A stretch of 64,000 bases of DNA from Streptomyces radiopugnans (GCF_900110735.1 NZ_FOET01000004.1:248001-312000); one strand, 5' to 3'. Positions 17,501 to 26,332 are shown, counted from the first letter of the stretch. The notes: generated by a model from the letters alone, not told the origin. Numbers and translations: made by a program.

Positions 17501-17710
17501 GAGGGGGAAGCTCCCGCCGCGGCGGGAGAAGGAGATGTAGGTGCCGGAGTCTTCGGTGTGCCCGCCGCCCCTGCCCCGGTCCGCGGCGGCGGCCGGGGCT
17601 GCGACGGCGGCGGGTACGGAGGCGGCGGCCGCGGTCAGCGGTATCAACCCGAGGAACGTCCGCCGGCTGGCGTTCTCGGGAGCCTGTGGACCGGTGTTGG
17701 GCCTTCTCAT
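14510..17710 (-). CDS. Secreted GH115 xylan alpha-1,2-glucuronidase
   Basis: A 1066-residue glycoside hydrolase of family GH115, whose members remove (4-O-methyl)glucuronic acid from xylan side chains. The N-terminus has a twin-arginine signal (SRRTFLGL at about 16-23, then a hydrophobic core and AVAAPAAAA), so export is probably via Tat. Family stretches are visible: GIYETTRQMGVSPWHFWDDV, KYRGFFINDENPALGTWAPE, LRLKANYLWPAVWGRAFAEDD, GTSHEAPMMRGIEEW, DDNWGNMRKLP and the last 170 residues, a beta-rich domain. ATG at 17710 follows GGAG; longer open frame upstream crosses the operator region. The length is normal for the family. With the chitinase and alpha-glucosidase it points to growth on plant and fungal polymers. 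Confidence 0.93.
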   Translation of the reverse strand: MRRPNTGPQAPENASRRTFLGLIPLTAAAASVPAAVAAPAAAADRGRGGGHTEDSGTYISFSRRGGSFPLVADGRAAPIVVSGGDHPGVLRAAEDLRKDIGRVTGVEPALKRGDAPPRRAEVVIVGTIGKSPLIDRLVAAGKLDASGIAGKWETTVEQVVEDPVPGVRRAFVIAGSDQRGTIFGIYETTRQMGVSPWHFWDDVPPRRHGELHVLPGRHTQGTPAVKYRGFFINDENPALGTWAPEYFGPGRAPGFPNGFNKEFHAKVFETMLRLKANYLWPAVWGRAFAEDDPANHATAKEYGIVMGTSHEAPMMRGIEEWNRHATPARRDAEGNITEPGSDPYGGTGEWSFRRNRQAIEAYWADGIRRMVEEDFEGVVTLGMRGNGDVSLPDGDGIDLMQSILDSQRGILAEVTGKEDVTGIPQVQTLYKEVQRYWDKGLRPPEDVTVVFCDDNWGNMRKLPDQSLPERAGGYGMYYHFDYVGVGRNYKWVDTVNLVSTWEQLHLTYTYGVDRLWVVNVGDLKAEELPTQFFLDYAWAPERWPLERLHEWGRGYVAQSFGPEHADEIAAILHTYGVLQARRKPELLNRRITLDPAKDLSKDEEAVVYDDQASPYHLNHYGEMARVTEEWRRLARRAEKAGRRLPKEDQDAYYQLVLYQVKATANLYELREAQFTNILYAEQGRAAANRYADLTDERFADDQAMSDYYNNILAGGKWKGFQTQPKIGYGDVERYGPDAPWQQPQTPDHVALPDEVFPAVRRIEPPDRAEMGVGIDGSDLWWPEADGEAVLPAFSPYQNYPEQYIEVFNRGSRPFDYRITAAEPWVRVTRARGRVEEQVRATVRVDWKRAPKGVTRVPITVHGPGGTTVEVQAVVENHRMPRRGPRGFVEADGHVSMEAAHYSRAVGTGGVHWRRLPDIGRAEDGMEPYPVTAPSREPGGHGPRLEYEMTLTTAGEVDVWVHLAPRNNVLPTKGLRYAVSIDDAEPRTVDVTAATGADDTYMNKRWARNTSDNVNRTVTRHTVGRPGVHVLKLWMVDPTVVVHRIVVDTGGLRPSYLGPPESRRAGR

Positions 17711-17787
17711 TGCTCGATCTCCGCAGGTCATGGACGGGAGAGGACTGGAGGGGAACGGAGGGGACCGGAGGGAAATTGCACGCTGAT

Positions 17788-17919
17788 CTTTCCGGAATGG
17801 TTCCGGAAAGGAAATCATCGAGGCATGTCCGGGTCAAGGCTCTGTGCCGCGGAAGTTCCATGCGAGCAAGGGCGGTTCAGGGACAGAACCACAGGAGAGG
17901 GCCGTCTGCTGTTCCGGAA
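17788..17919. promoter_or_regulatory. TTCCGGAA operator cluster before GH115
   Basis: CTTTCCGGAA and TTCCGGAAAG form a perfect 10-3-10 inverted repeat (17788-17810) 78 bases upstream of the GH115 start, and each arm holds the 8-bp palindrome TTCCGGAA. A third copy lies at 17912-17919. Together they occupy the 365-base gene-free gap 17711-18075 and look like binding sites of a dedicated repressor, which is not encoded next door. The remainder of the gap shows nothing else. Confidence 0.6.
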
Positions 17920-18075
17920 ATTTTCGCCGACGCGACGGTGGCTCCGGCGCGCCGGCACGTCCTACAGGCGGCCCCGCCACCGCGTGTCAGTACGGCTCCG
18001 CACACGGCGGCGGGGCCGTACGGTCAACCCGTACGACCCCACCGTGGTGCGCCGCCCACCGGGCGGCCGCCGGGC

Positions 18076-18348
18076 TCAGCCCGGCCAGGTGCCCGTCATC
18101 TTGCGGACGGCGACGGCACCGCCGCGGTCCACCGCGGCCCTGACCACCGAGAAGATCACGCCCTGGATCGCGGCGGCCAGCAGGATCTCGCCCAGCCCGC
18201 GGTCCTCGTCGCCGGGGTCGGGGGCGTCGTCCTCGTCGCTGATCGCCTTCCAGGCCTTCTTGAAGGCTGTGCTCGCGATCAGGCCGCCCACGGTGCCGAG
18301 CGCGAACCCCACCGGCCTGTACACCAGCTTCTGCTTCCTCTTCTTCAT
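18076..18348 (-). CDS. DUF4235 family small membrane protein
   Basis: A 90-residue protein of the DUF4235 family: MKKRKQKLVYRPVGF, a hydrophobic helix with GTVGGLIASTAFKKAWK, an acidic stretch DEDDAPDPGDED and a second hydrophobic helix EILLAAAIQGVIFSVVRAAV. The function is unknown. The family is common in Streptomyces, often among stress genes. The catalase gene lies upstream on the same strand, 124 bases away. Confidence 0.88.
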   Translation of the reverse strand: MKKRKQKLVYRPVGFALGTVGGLIASTAFKKAWKAISDEDDAPDPGDEDRGLGEILLAAAIQGVIFSVVRAAVDRGGAVAVRKMTGTWPG

Positions 18349-18472
18349 GACCTGGCTCTCCTACCGGATCTGCGGGACTGTTCCGGGACGCCCCGCAGGG
18401 AGGCGTTCCGGAGTCTTCCCCCGGATTCCCCGCACACGCCCCGCCACACGGCGTACCCGCCGTACCCGCCGG

Positions 18473-20116
18473 TCAGCGGGTCACCACGTGCCGCTCGTCC
18501 GGGACGCAGTGGGTCATCGTCAGGCCCTCGACGTCCCGCGGCGGGTTCTTGCCGAGGTTCGCCAGGCGCTCGCGGTCCTCGTCGGTGAGCTGCTGGTTCG
18601 GCAGCGGCTCCAGGTCCGCCACGTCCTGCGGGGAGATGCCGAGCCCCTCGCCCACCCGCACTCCGAGGTCGTTCTCCACGAGCAGGAAGTGCCACACCAT
18701 CCGCTCCTGGATGTGCCTGGGGCACTGCTTGAGCTGGTTGGTGAAGTTGGCGACCAGGTCGTCGCGCTCCCAGTCATCCATCAGCAGGTAGCGCTGCCCG
18801 GCCTGCAGGTAGTCGTTGGTCCGCGGGATGCGGCTGCGGGTCAGCCTGCCGCGGAGCTCCGGCCCCTGCTCGCCGTAGCCCGGACCCTCCGCCTCCCGGA
18901 GCCCGCCCAGGGTGGACGGCTCGTAGTTGACGTGCCGGTTCTCGCCCCGGGGGTCGACCTCGTAGGCCATGGGGCCGCCGTTCTGGTTGGTGTGGACCGG
19001 GGCCTTGGCCCGGTTCACCGGCAGCTGGAGGTAGTTGGGGCCCACCCGGTAGCGCTGGGTGTCGCTGTAGGAGAAGGTGCGGCCGACCAGCATCTTGTCG
19101 TCGGAGAAGTCCAGGCCGTCGACCAGCACTCCGGTACCGAAGGCGATCTGCTCGTTCTGGGTGAAGAAGTCGTCCGGCATCCGGTTCAGGACCATGCGGC
19201 CCACCGGCTTGGGCGGGAACTCCTGCTCCGGCCAGGTCTTGGTGTCGTCCAGCGGGTCGAAGTCCAGCTCCGGGTGCTCGTGGTCCTCCATCATCTGCAC
19301 CAGGAGTTCCCACTCGGGGTACTCGCCCCGCTCGACGGCCTCGTACAGGTCCTTGGTGGCGTGGCCGAGGCTGTCGGCCTGGACGTTCGCGGCGTCCTCC
19401 TCGGTCATGGAGCGCACGCCCTGCTTGGGCATCCAGTGGTACTTGACCAGCATGGTGCGGCCGTCGGAGTTCTCCCACTTGTAGGTGTTGACCCCGAAGC
19501 CCTGCATGTGACGGTAGTCGGCGGGGATGCCGCGCGGGCTGAAGAGGTTGACCAGCATGTGCATGGACTCGGGCGTCTGCGACATGAAGTCGAAGATCCG
19601 CTCGGGCCGCTGCTCGAAGGTCACCGGGTCGGGCTTGAGGGAGTGGATGACGTCGGGGAACTTGATGGCGTCCCGGATGAAGAAGACGCCGAGGTTGTTG
19701 CCGACGAGGTCCCAGTTGCCCTCCTCGGTGTAGAACTTCACCGCGAAGCCGCGCGGGTCGCGGGCCGCCTCGGAGGAGTCGCGTCCGCCGATGACCGTGG
19801 AGAAGCGGACGGCCACGTCGGTGCGCTTGCCCCGCTCCTGGAACAGCTTGGCGCGGGTGTACTGCGCGATGGGCTCGTCCCCCCAGGAGCCGTACGCCTC
19901 GAAGTAGCCGAAGGCCGTCACGCCGCGCGCGTGCACCACCCGCTCGGGGATGCGCTCGCGGTCGAAGTGGCTGATCTTCTCCAGGAAGTGGTAGTTCTCC
20001 AGCGTGGCGGGACCCCGGGCGCCGACCGTGCGCTGGTTCTGGTTGTCGTGGATCGGGTGGCCCTGCCGGTTCGTGAGCACCGGACGGTCGTCGCGCTGCC
20101 TGGCTGTCTCGGTCAC
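18473..20116 (-). CDS. katA: Monofunctional heme catalase
   Basis: A 547-residue catalase that disproportionates H2O2. Catalytic His62 is in [14 protein letters not shown], Asn140 in [14 protein letters not shown], and the proximal heme ligand Tyr350 in [14 protein letters not shown]. The usual GNNTP is GNNLG here, a variation near the active site also seen in other bacterial catalases. A C-terminal extension of about 60 residues follows the core. The GTG start at 20116 has AAGGAGA seven bases upstream; the open frame extends another 52 codons without a ribosome site. The symbol is by family only. Confidence 0.94.
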   Translation of the reverse strand: MTETARQRDDRPVLTNRQGHPIHDNQNQRTVGARGPATLENYHFLEKISHFDRERIPERVVHARGVTAFGYFEAYGSWGDEPIAQYTRAKLFQERGKRTDVAVRFSTVIGGRDSSEAARDPRGFAVKFYTEEGNWDLVGNNLGVFFIRDAIKFPDVIHSLKPDPVTFEQRPERIFDFMSQTPESMHMLVNLFSPRGIPADYRHMQGFGVNTYKWENSDGRTMLVKYHWMPKQGVRSMTEEDAANVQADSLGHATKDLYEAVERGEYPEWELLVQMMEDHEHPELDFDPLDDTKTWPEQEFPPKPVGRMVLNRMPDDFFTQNEQIAFGTGVLVDGLDFSDDKMLVGRTFSYSDTQRYRVGPNYLQLPVNRAKAPVHTNQNGGPMAYEVDPRGENRHVNYEPSTLGGLREAEGPGYGEQGPELRGRLTRSRIPRTNDYLQAGQRYLLMDDWERDDLVANFTNQLKQCPRHIQERMVWHFLLVENDLGVRVGEGLGISPQDVADLEPLPNQQLTDEDRERLANLGKNPPRDVEGLTMTHCVPDERHVVTR

Positions 20117-20254
20117 GTACTGGTCTCCTTCGAACGGGGGTTCACGCGGCGGAGGCGTCCGGAATCCGCCGTGCGCGTGTGCCTGTACCCCGATCCACCC
20201 CATTCGTACCTTCGCATCGGCCATCGGTGCGCCGCGAGGAGCCCGCGGACGGAA

Positions 20255-20299
20255 GGCGCCGGTCCGCCGCACCCCGTGGGGAGAGCGGCGAACCGGCGC
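20255..20299 (-). terminator. Imperfect hairpin after the lipoprotein gene
   Basis: GGCGCCGGT-CCGCCGC pairs with GCGGCG-AACCGGCGC around a 13-nt loop with one bulge, downstream of the stop codon at 20337 and before the catalase promoter. Confidence 0.5.
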
Positions 20300-20336
20300 G
20301 CGGGCGGGCCTCCGTGCCGGGTGCCGGCGTCCGGGG

Positions 20337-20975
20337 TCAGCGCTCCAGATCGCCGCGCATGGCGACGAACAGCTTCCCGGCCTCGTCGGAGGTGCTGTCG
20401 GGGAACAGCGCCACTGCGGCGGTGCTCTCGTCCGCCCAGCCGCAGATCACCTGGCCGTTCTCGGCCAGGGAGGCCGTCAGGCACTCCACCGAGCCGCCCA
20501 GCGGTCCGGGGTCGGCCACCGGCTGCGCCTGGGGCTGCCCCAGCTCCGGGTCCCACTCGATGTACTCCAGCATGCCGCGGAAGAGGTGTTCGCGGCGCTT
20601 GCTCGTGTCCTCGGGGACGTTGTCGACGCCCTCGAAGAGGATCGGGTCGCCGCCTTCCGGGTCGGCGAAGTGGCTGACGACCAGCCGCATGCCCTCCCGC
20701 ATCTCGCCCGGGTCGACCGGTACGTCCGTGACGGCGCCGTCTCCGGTGTGCTTGCGCAGGCCCCCCGCCTCCGCCGCGTCCACCAGGGACCGCTCGCCGC
20801 CCGGCACGGCCGGCCGCGACGCGCTCGGGGAGGCGACCGCCGACGCGTCCGGGATCGCGGACGACGGGGCGTCGTCCGCCGGCAGGTCCTCCGGCTGGCA
20901 GGCGGTCAGCGCCGCCACGGCGACCGCCGCGGTGATCGCCGCCCGGCGCAGTCTTCCCCGAGATGTCCGAAACAC
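20337..20975 (-). CDS. Putative lipoprotein
   Basis: A 212-residue protein with a basic N-terminus (RTSRGRLRR), a hydrophobic stretch [15 protein letters not shown] and a lipobox LTAC with Cys near residue 25, so probably attached to the outer face of the membrane. After a Ser/Pro/Ala linker comes a domain of about 150 residues with two further Cys (SVECLTASL and VICGWAD) that could form a disulfide. No family recognised. The GTG start has GGGGG ten bases upstream, so the start is only moderately certain. Confidence 0.78.
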   Translation of the reverse strand: MFRTSRGRLRRAAITAAVAVAALTACQPEDLPADDAPSSAIPDASAVASPSASRPAVPGGERSLVDAAEAGGLRKHTGDGAVTDVPVDPGEMREGMRLVVSHFADPEGGDPILFEGVDNVPEDTSKRREHLFRGMLEYIEWDPELGQPQAQPVADPGPLGGSVECLTASLAENGQVICGWADESTAAVALFPDSTSDEAGKLFVAMRGDLER

Positions 20976-21197
20976 AGTGGTGTACCCCCTGTCCAAGGCC
21001 GTCCGGTCGACGGCCGCGACCAGTGGACGCGCAGGTGGGCGGGCCCGGTTCCCGCACTCCGGCCGCCACCGGAAGCCCGGGGGGCGCGCCCGCGAGGCTG
21101 GCCGGAGTTCCGCTGTCCCCGCCGCCCGATCCGGGGTACGCATGACGGGGGGCCGCAGAGCGGACGGCCGCTCCCCCGTGCGGAGAGGAGGCGCCCC

Positions 21198-21650
21198 GTG
21201 CACACCGAGACGGACACCGGCCGGGAGTACGGCGCCTCGCCCGGCGTCTCGCCCCCCGGACCGCCCGCAAGTCCGCCCGCGGGTGTGCCGGGACAGGCGG
21301 AGGACGGCGGGTGCGCCTGGGTCGTCGGCGACTGCTGGCTGTGGTGCCTGCGCAGCGGCACGGCGGTGACCTGGCTCGGACCGGTGGTCTCCTGGGGCAC
21401 CCACGCCCCGCTGTACGCCTGCGAGGACTGCATCAGCCGGCTCGAGGAGCAGGTGCGGAGCCCCTCCCCCACCGGGCGGGGCTCCGTCTGCTGGCTGTGG
21501 TGCGGGCGGGGCGACGTGCCGCTGAACCCTCTCGCGGAGGTCGGCTACCGCGGGAGGACGACCGTGTTCTCCGCGTGCGAGGACTGCGTGGCCCGGCTCA
21601 AGCAGAAGGTGCTGGCCGCGGCGATGGTCAAGGACACGGCCGATCGCTGA
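21198..21650 (+). CDS. Small protein with two copies of a WLWC...CEDC module
   Basis: A 150-residue protein of unknown function. After 37 disordered residues come two copies of a motif about 43 residues long: CWLWC, 24 residues, then ACEDCISRLEEQV; and CWLWC, 24 residues, then ACEDCVARLKQKV. Each copy has four Cys arranged C-x3-C...C-x2-C, suitable for one zinc ion, so this looks like a duplicated zinc ribbon. No signal peptide. It starts with GTG; the ribosome site GAGAGGAGG lies seven bases upstream. It converges with the GCS2 gene across a palindromic terminator. Confidence 0.72.
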   Translation: MHTETDTGREYGASPGVSPPGPPASPPAGVPGQAEDGGCAWVVGDCWLWCLRSGTAVTWLGPVVSWGTHAPLYACEDCISRLEEQVRSPSPTGRGSVCWLWCGRGDVPLNPLAEVGYRGRTTVFSACEDCVARLKQKVLAAAMVKDTADR

Positions 21651-21672
21651 GCCCCGCCCGCGGGCGGGGCTC
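21649..21672. terminator. Bidirectional palindromic terminator
   Basis: A 24-base perfect palindrome (GAGCCCCGCCCG followed by its complement) overlapping the stop codon at 21648-21650 and ending just before the convergent GCS2 stop at 21676. Confidence 0.65.
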
Positions 21673-21675
21673 GGT

Positions 21676-22755
21676 TCAGGCCACGGTCCTGCGCACCGCT
21701 TCGGCCACGACGGCGCTCAGGTCGCCGCCCGTCTCCTCGAAGACGGCACGCTGGGCGGCGGCGCCGTTGCCGCGCCTGAAGAGGTCCTCGACCCCCTCCT
21801 TGGCCAGGGCCAGGTCGCCGGCGTCCGACAGGGCCGGGGCGGTGTGGTCGAGCAGGGCGCCCACGACGCTCTCCGCGGGCGCGGGCTCGAAGGTCACCGG
21901 GTGCACCAGCTCCCCGGAGAGCCCGGAGCGGCCCGCCCGCCACGCCGCCAGGCGCAGCAGGCCGACGTCCACCGGCGCGGGCGGTTCGTCCGCGCGCCAC
22001 TGACGGGCCGCGGTCTCCACCAGTGCGCGGACCAGCGCCGCGAGCAGCACCGTGTCGCGGGCGTCGAGGCACACGTCGGCGACCCGCACCTCGACCGTGG
22101 GGTAGTTCCGCGCCAGCCGGGCGTCGAAGTAGATCATCCCCTCGTCCAGCAGCGCCCCCGTCCCGATCATCGAACGCACCCGCTCGCGGTATTTCCCGGC
22201 CGAGCCGAAGACCTCCACCGGCCCCGCCGACGGCCACCGGCCCCACACCCGGTTGCGGTAACTGGCGTACCCGCTGTCCTCGCCCTGCCAGAAGGGGGAG
22301 TTGGCGCTCATCGCCAGCAGCGGGGCCAGCCACGGCCGGATCCGGTCCAGGACGGCGACCCCCTCCTCGTCGGACTCCACGCCCACGTGGACGTGGAGTC
22401 CGCAGGTGAGCTGCTCCTGGGCGGTCAGCCCGTACTCCTGGGCCATCCGCCGGTAGCGTTCGCCGGGGCTGAGCGAGGGGTCGACCGCCAGCGGCGAGGT
22501 GGCCAGTGCCGCGACCTCCGCCCCGACCGCGCGCGCCCGCTGCGACGCCGCGCCGCGCCACCGGCGCACTTCCACGGCCAGGTCCACCATCTGCGTACGC
22601 GGGCGGGTCCCGGTCTCCAACTGCTCCTCCTGGAGCTCCTTCTCCAGTTCCTCGTCCTCGCCCACGGAGGCCAGCACCGCTCCCGAGACGGCCTGCGGCT
22701 CACCACTGTCCGCGCTCACCAGGAGCAGTTCTTCCTCGACACCGACGCTTCTCAT
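21676..22755 (-). CDS. GCS2-family carboxylate-amine ligase (YbdK-type)
   Basis: A 359-residue member of the glutamate-cysteine ligase 2 family (YbdK/EgtA-like), which joins glutamate to an amine using ATP. The N-terminus SVGVEEELLLV holds the metal-binding Glu cluster, CGLHVHVGV is the conserved HVHV motif, SANSPFWQGEDSGYASYRNR is typical, and ARNYPTVEVRVADVC completes the site. The acceptor is unknown; weak glutamate-cysteine ligase activity is known for relatives. The ATG has GAGGAGG upstream. It is divergent from the topoisomerase gene. Confidence 0.9.
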   Translation of the reverse strand: MRSVGVEEELLLVSADSGEPQAVSGAVLASVGEDEELEKELQEEQLETGTRPRTQMVDLAVEVRRWRGAASQRARAVGAEVAALATSPLAVDPSLSPGERYRRMAQEYGLTAQEQLTCGLHVHVGVESDEEGVAVLDRIRPWLAPLLAMSANSPFWQGEDSGYASYRNRVWGRWPSAGPVEVFGSAGKYRERVRSMIGTGALLDEGMIYFDARLARNYPTVEVRVADVCLDARDTVLLAALVRALVETAARQWRADEPPAPVDVGLLRLAAWRAGRSGLSGELVHPVTFEPAPAESVVGALLDHTAPALSDAGDLALAKEGVEDLFRRGNGAAAQRAVFEETGGDLSAVVAEAVRRTVA

Positions 22756-22952
22756 CGCCACAGCCTCCTCAGGCGGTCGTCCGATCCAGCGAATTCCCCG
22801 GCCGGGCGCAAGTACGCGCCGCGGTTCGGCCGCACGGCCGGGCCGGGCGAACGGGTCATGAAAGGGCCGGAAGGGGGAACAAGCACCATCCCACCGGCGC
22901 ACCGCCCGCGCGGCCGTACGCCGGCCGCAGGACAGAGGCCAGGGAGGAGAGC

Positions 22953-23984
22953 TTGCGTCTGCGCCACACCCGGCCCGGCGATCCCGGCTACACCCGCAGG
23001 CGCCACGGCCGCGGCTTCCGCTACCTCGACGCCGAGGGCCGGCCGCTGCGCGACCCGGCGGAACTCGAGCGGATCAGGTCCCTGGTCATCCCGCCGGCCT
23101 GGAAGGACGTGTGGATCTGCCCCAGGCCCAACGGCCACCTGCAGGCCGTCGGCACCGACGCCGCCGGACGCCGCCAGTACCTGTACCACCCGCGGTTCCG
23201 GGCGGAGCAGGAGAAGGCCAAGCACGAGCACGTGCTGGAGGCCGCCGAGGCGCTGCCCCGCATCCGCGAGACGATCGGGGCGCACCTGGACGAGCGCGGG
23301 CTGACCCGGGAGCGGGTGCTGGGCACCGCGGTCCGCCTGCTGGACCTGGGATTCTTCCGCATCGGAGGCGAGCGCTACGCGGAACTGAACAACTCCTACG
23401 GCCTGACCACCCTGCTGCGCGAGCACGCCGACTGCGCGGGCGGCGAGGTGACCTTCACCTACACCGGCAAGCACGGCCGGGAGGTGGTGCGCGCCGTGGC
23501 GGACCCCGCGACGTTCCGGGCGGTGCGCGCCCTCAAGCGCCGCCGCGGGGGCGGCGAGAGGCTGCTGGCCTACTGGGAGCGGCCGGTGTGGCGCGAGGTG
23601 ACGGGCGAGGACCTCAACACCTATCTGAAGGATCTGGGCGGTGTGGACATCACCGCCAAGGACTTCCGCACCTGGCACGCCACCGTGCTGGCGTCCGTCG
23701 CCCTGGCCGTCTCGCGGTTCGCCGACCGGAGCGAGGCCGCCCGCCGCCGTGCGGTCGCCCGCGCCGTCAAGGAGGTCTCCGAGTACCTGGGCAACACCCC
23801 GGCGGTGTGCCGCGCCTCGTATGTCAACCCGCGGGTGGTCGAACTGTACGAGGAGGGGGTCACCATCGCCCCGGTCCTGCACCGGCTCGGGGACCGGGCC
23901 GCCTTCGGGGTTCCCGCGACCCAGGGGGCGATCGAGGAGGCCGTGCTGCGGATGCTGCGCACCGGCCGCCCTCCCCGGGGCTGA
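22953..23984 (+). CDS. Bacterial type IB DNA topoisomerase
   Basis: A 343-residue poxvirus-type topoisomerase IB that relaxes supercoils through a 3'-phosphotyrosine. Catalytic residues can be assigned: R136 in FFRIGGERYAELN, K173 in TGKHG, R239 and H242 in DFRTWHAT, and nucleophile Tyr290 in CRASYVNPRV. The N-terminal DNA clamp domain covers about 1-90. The TTG at 22953 was chosen because GGGAGGAG lies immediately upstream. The gene stands alone; such enzymes are widespread in Actinobacteria and considered accessory to the type IA enzyme and gyrase. Confidence 0.92.
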   Translation: MRLRHTRPGDPGYTRRRHGRGFRYLDAEGRPLRDPAELERIRSLVIPPAWKDVWICPRPNGHLQAVGTDAAGRRQYLYHPRFRAEQEKAKHEHVLEAAEALPRIRETIGAHLDERGLTRERVLGTAVRLLDLGFFRIGGERYAELNNSYGLTTLLREHADCAGGEVTFTYTGKHGREVVRAVADPATFRAVRALKRRRGGGERLLAYWERPVWREVTGEDLNTYLKDLGGVDITAKDFRTWHATVLASVALAVSRFADRSEAARRRAVARAVKEVSEYLGNTPAVCRASYVNPRVVELYEEGVTIAPVLHRLGDRAAFGVPATQGAIEEAVLRMLRTGRPPRG

Positions 23985-24011
23985 GGCCGGACGGCCAGGC
24001 GCGGGAGGGGC

Positions 24012-25235
24012 TCAGGTGCGCGAGGCCGTCAGGCACTCTCCCTTCCCGGTCCACTCCTCCACCGGCCTGCTGCGGTCGTAGGGGTCCCTCTCCGGGCCCG
24101 TGGCGGGGCCGGCGTGCCGGTCGGCGACGAACTGCGGGTGGATGAAGCCGTCGTGCTCGTCGCAGGTGTCGTTGGCGATGTCGGCGTTGTGGCCGTACAT
24201 CCACAGCGTGCCCTCGGTGTGCTTCCACCGCGGCCCGTGCAGCACGTCGACGTCGAGTACGCGGCGTACGACGGCGCGGGCGACATCCTCGCCTCCCGCC
24301 GCGCGGACCAGGGGGTAGACGAAGGTGTAGTCGGCGCGGATGCGCGGCACCCCCTGATCGTTCTCGGTCACCTCCATCCGGCCGCGGACCTTGACCGTCT
24401 CGCCGGCGAGGCGGACCTCGTCCCGGTCGAAGCGGGTGAACAGCCAGGTGGGGTCGTCCTTCTCGGTGGGCTTGTCCAGGGACTTCCTGATCCGGTCGAC
24501 GGACTTCCCCATCAGCGGGTCCAGCAGGGCCAGGGCCTCGGCCGGCTCGGCGCCGTACAGCACGTCGCGGTCGAGGTTGGAGGCGACCAGGAACCTCTTG
24601 GTCCGCTCCAGGGCGGCCCGGATCTCGGCGGCCGGCACACCGCCGACCGCGGTGGTCTCCGGCACCTCGATGGCGTCCGCGCCCCGGGCCCACCGCTTGG
24701 CGGGCGAGCCGGCGAACGGCCGCTCGACCGTGGGGTGGTCCGGGAGGAACTCCTCCTCCGGCCCGGTGGTGGGCGCGGCGGTCTCCGCGGGCAGGGGGGC
24801 GTCCGGCCCGGTGCCGCCGGCTCCGCCGGGCAGCCAGGAGCGCACGAGTGCCGGATCGAGCGCGTAGAGCAGGGCCAGCGCGGTCACACCGGCGCCGAGC
24901 GCCATGCCGGCCCGGCCCGGCCGCCCGCCGCGTGCGCGCCTGCCGCCTTCCATCTCCTGCCAGGCGGGGCCGGTGCGCCAGCCCTCGGGCTGCCACGGTT
25001 CGGGCTGCCGCTTCCTGCCCCAGCGCCGGGTCCGCTGCCTCCGGGCGGCTTCCCCGTCGGCCCTCCGCAGACGTTCGGTCACCATCCGCGCCCGGGCGGA
25101 AGGCTCCCTGGGGGCGGAGCCGGCCGGGCTCTCGCACTCGGCGACGAAGCGCTCCCACGCCTCGTCGGCCGTGTCCGGTCGTCTGCCCTCCGGTTCGTTC
25201 GCTTCGCTCTCGGGGGCCGGCGGCTGGGCAGGCAT
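24012..25235 (-). CDS. Membrane-anchored protein of unknown function
   Basis: A 407-residue protein with a charged cytoplasmic N-terminus (1-105, with many Arg and Trp), one transmembrane helix (about 109-125, AGMALGAGVTALALLYALDP) and an extracytoplasmic domain of about 280 residues. The latter contains FLVASNLDRDVLYGAEPAEA, TRFDRDEVRLAGETVKVRGR, a His/Trp-rich region LHGPRWKHTEGTLWMYGHN and two Cys (NDTCDEHDGF, KGECLTA). It is recognisable as a conserved Streptomyces hypothetical. I assign no function. ATG at 25235 follows GGGGAAGAG; a longer start at 25286 is possible. Confidence 0.8.
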   Translation of the reverse strand: MPAQPPAPESEANEPEGRRPDTADEAWERFVAECESPAGSAPREPSARARMVTERLRRADGEAARRQRTRRWGRKRQPEPWQPEGWRTGPAWQEMEGGRRARGGRPGRAGMALGAGVTALALLYALDPALVRSWLPGGAGGTGPDAPLPAETAAPTTGPEEEFLPDHPTVERPFAGSPAKRWARGADAIEVPETTAVGGVPAAEIRAALERTKRFLVASNLDRDVLYGAEPAEALALLDPLMGKSVDRIRKSLDKPTEKDDPTWLFTRFDRDEVRLAGETVKVRGRMEVTENDQGVPRIRADYTFVYPLVRAAGGEDVARAVVRRVLDVDVLHGPRWKHTEGTLWMYGHNADIANDTCDEHDGFIHPQFVADRHAGPATGPERDPYDRSRPVEEWTGKGECLTASRT

Positions 25236-25393
25236 GACGTGCTCTTCCCCATCTCTTCCGATCACGCGTCGACGTGAAACGATCATCAGAAAGAGCCATT
25301 CCTACATGTCCGCACACCGCCCGCACAACGGTTGTACGGAAGAGGGCGGCAGCCGTGTGACGTCGGCCACACCGGAGGCGGGAGGGGCGGGCC

Positions 25394-26251
25394 TCAGAAG
25401 GCGTCGCGCAGTTCGAGGAGCTTCCGCTCGGTGTCCTGGACCGGCAGGGCCTGGGTGACCATGCGGTCGAGGGCTTCCAGGTAGGTGGTGACCTCGGGGC
25501 GCTCGTCGATGTAGACGGCACCGGTCAGGCTCTCGGTGTAGACGATGTCCGGCAGCTCCGGATAGCTGAACCGGAAGAGCTGGAAGGGACCGAACATCCC
25601 CGGGTGGGGCCCCGCGCTGAAGGGCATGATCTGCAGACTGATCTCGGGCCTGGCGCAGACCTCGACCAGGCGGTCGATCTGGGCCCTCATGACGCCGGCG
25701 CCGCCGACCGGCCTGCGCAGCACCTGCTCGTCCAGCACCGCCCACAGGCGCGGAGCGTCGGGCTTGGCCAGGAGCTGCTGCCGCCCCATGCGCAGCGCGA
25801 CCCGCCGGTCGAGCTCTTCCTCGTCCGCGCGGGGGAAGCCGGTCCGCAGCAGGGCACGGGCGTAGTCCTCGGTCTGGAGCAGGCCGGGGACGCAGTGGGG
25901 CTCGTAGGAGCGGATGAGGTCGGCTTCGCTCTCCAGGCTGACGTAGAGGCTGAACCAGTCCGGCAGGACGCTGCGGAAGCGGTGCCACCAGCCCGGTCTG
26001 TTGGCCTTCTCCACCAGCGCGAGGAAGGCGTCGACCTCTTCCGCCCCGATGCCGTAGCTCTCCAGCAGCGCCTTGACGTAGAGCGGGCGCAGGCCCACCT
26101 CGGCCTTCTCCATGCGGCGGACCGTGGATGTGGTGACGCTCAGGACCCGGGCGGCTTCCTCGAAGGACTTCCCGGCGCGCTCCCGCAGGTCACGCAGGCG
26201 CAGCCCCAGGACGATCTGCCCCACGGTCGGTGCCGACCGGGACTCGCCCAT
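25394..26251 (-). CDS. XRE-family regulator with DUF5753 (WhiJ-like)
   Basis: A 285-residue regulator. The N-terminal XRE helix-turn-helix covers about 14-65 (LRDLRERAGKSFEEAARVLS, then TSTVRRMEKAEVGL), followed by the DUF5753 domain (about 95-275) with the family motif EPHCVPGLLQTEDYARALL. These proteins are numerous in Streptomyces and, like WhiJ and the AbaA locus, often sit beside an RsbW-like ATPase and a small DUF397 protein, acting in development or antibiotic control. Here the ATPase is divergent at 26612; I see no DUF397 gene next to it. Confidence 0.92.
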   Translation of the reverse strand: MGESRSAPTVGQIVLGLRLRDLRERAGKSFEEAARVLSVTTSTVRRMEKAEVGLRPLYVKALLESYGIGAEEVDAFLALVEKANRPGWWHRFRSVLPDWFSLYVSLESEADLIRSYEPHCVPGLLQTEDYARALLRTGFPRADEEELDRRVALRMGRQQLLAKPDAPRLWAVLDEQVLRRPVGGAGVMRAQIDRLVEVCARPEISLQIMPFSAGPHPGMFGPFQLFRFSYPELPDIVYTESLTGAVYIDERPEVTTYLEALDRMVTQALPVQDTERKLLELRDAF

Positions 26252-26332
26252 GGTCTCTCCCTCTCCGCTCGCGCCTCACCGGCAGAGCAGTGTGCCACGA
26301 CCTCGGCGACACAGCCAGGCTGTCATTTAAAT

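Noticed and set aside
14057..20677. 2206-residue open frame on the plus strand
   Set aside because: It is the antisense shadow of the GH115, DUF4235 and catalase genes in GC-rich DNA; the composition is Val/Gly/Asp/Leu without domains.
25237..25393. A DUF397-type small gene expected beside the XRE regulator
   Set aside because: No short frame with the DUF397 pattern (WRKSSxSGxxxxCVEV) is present in this gap or in 26252-26611.
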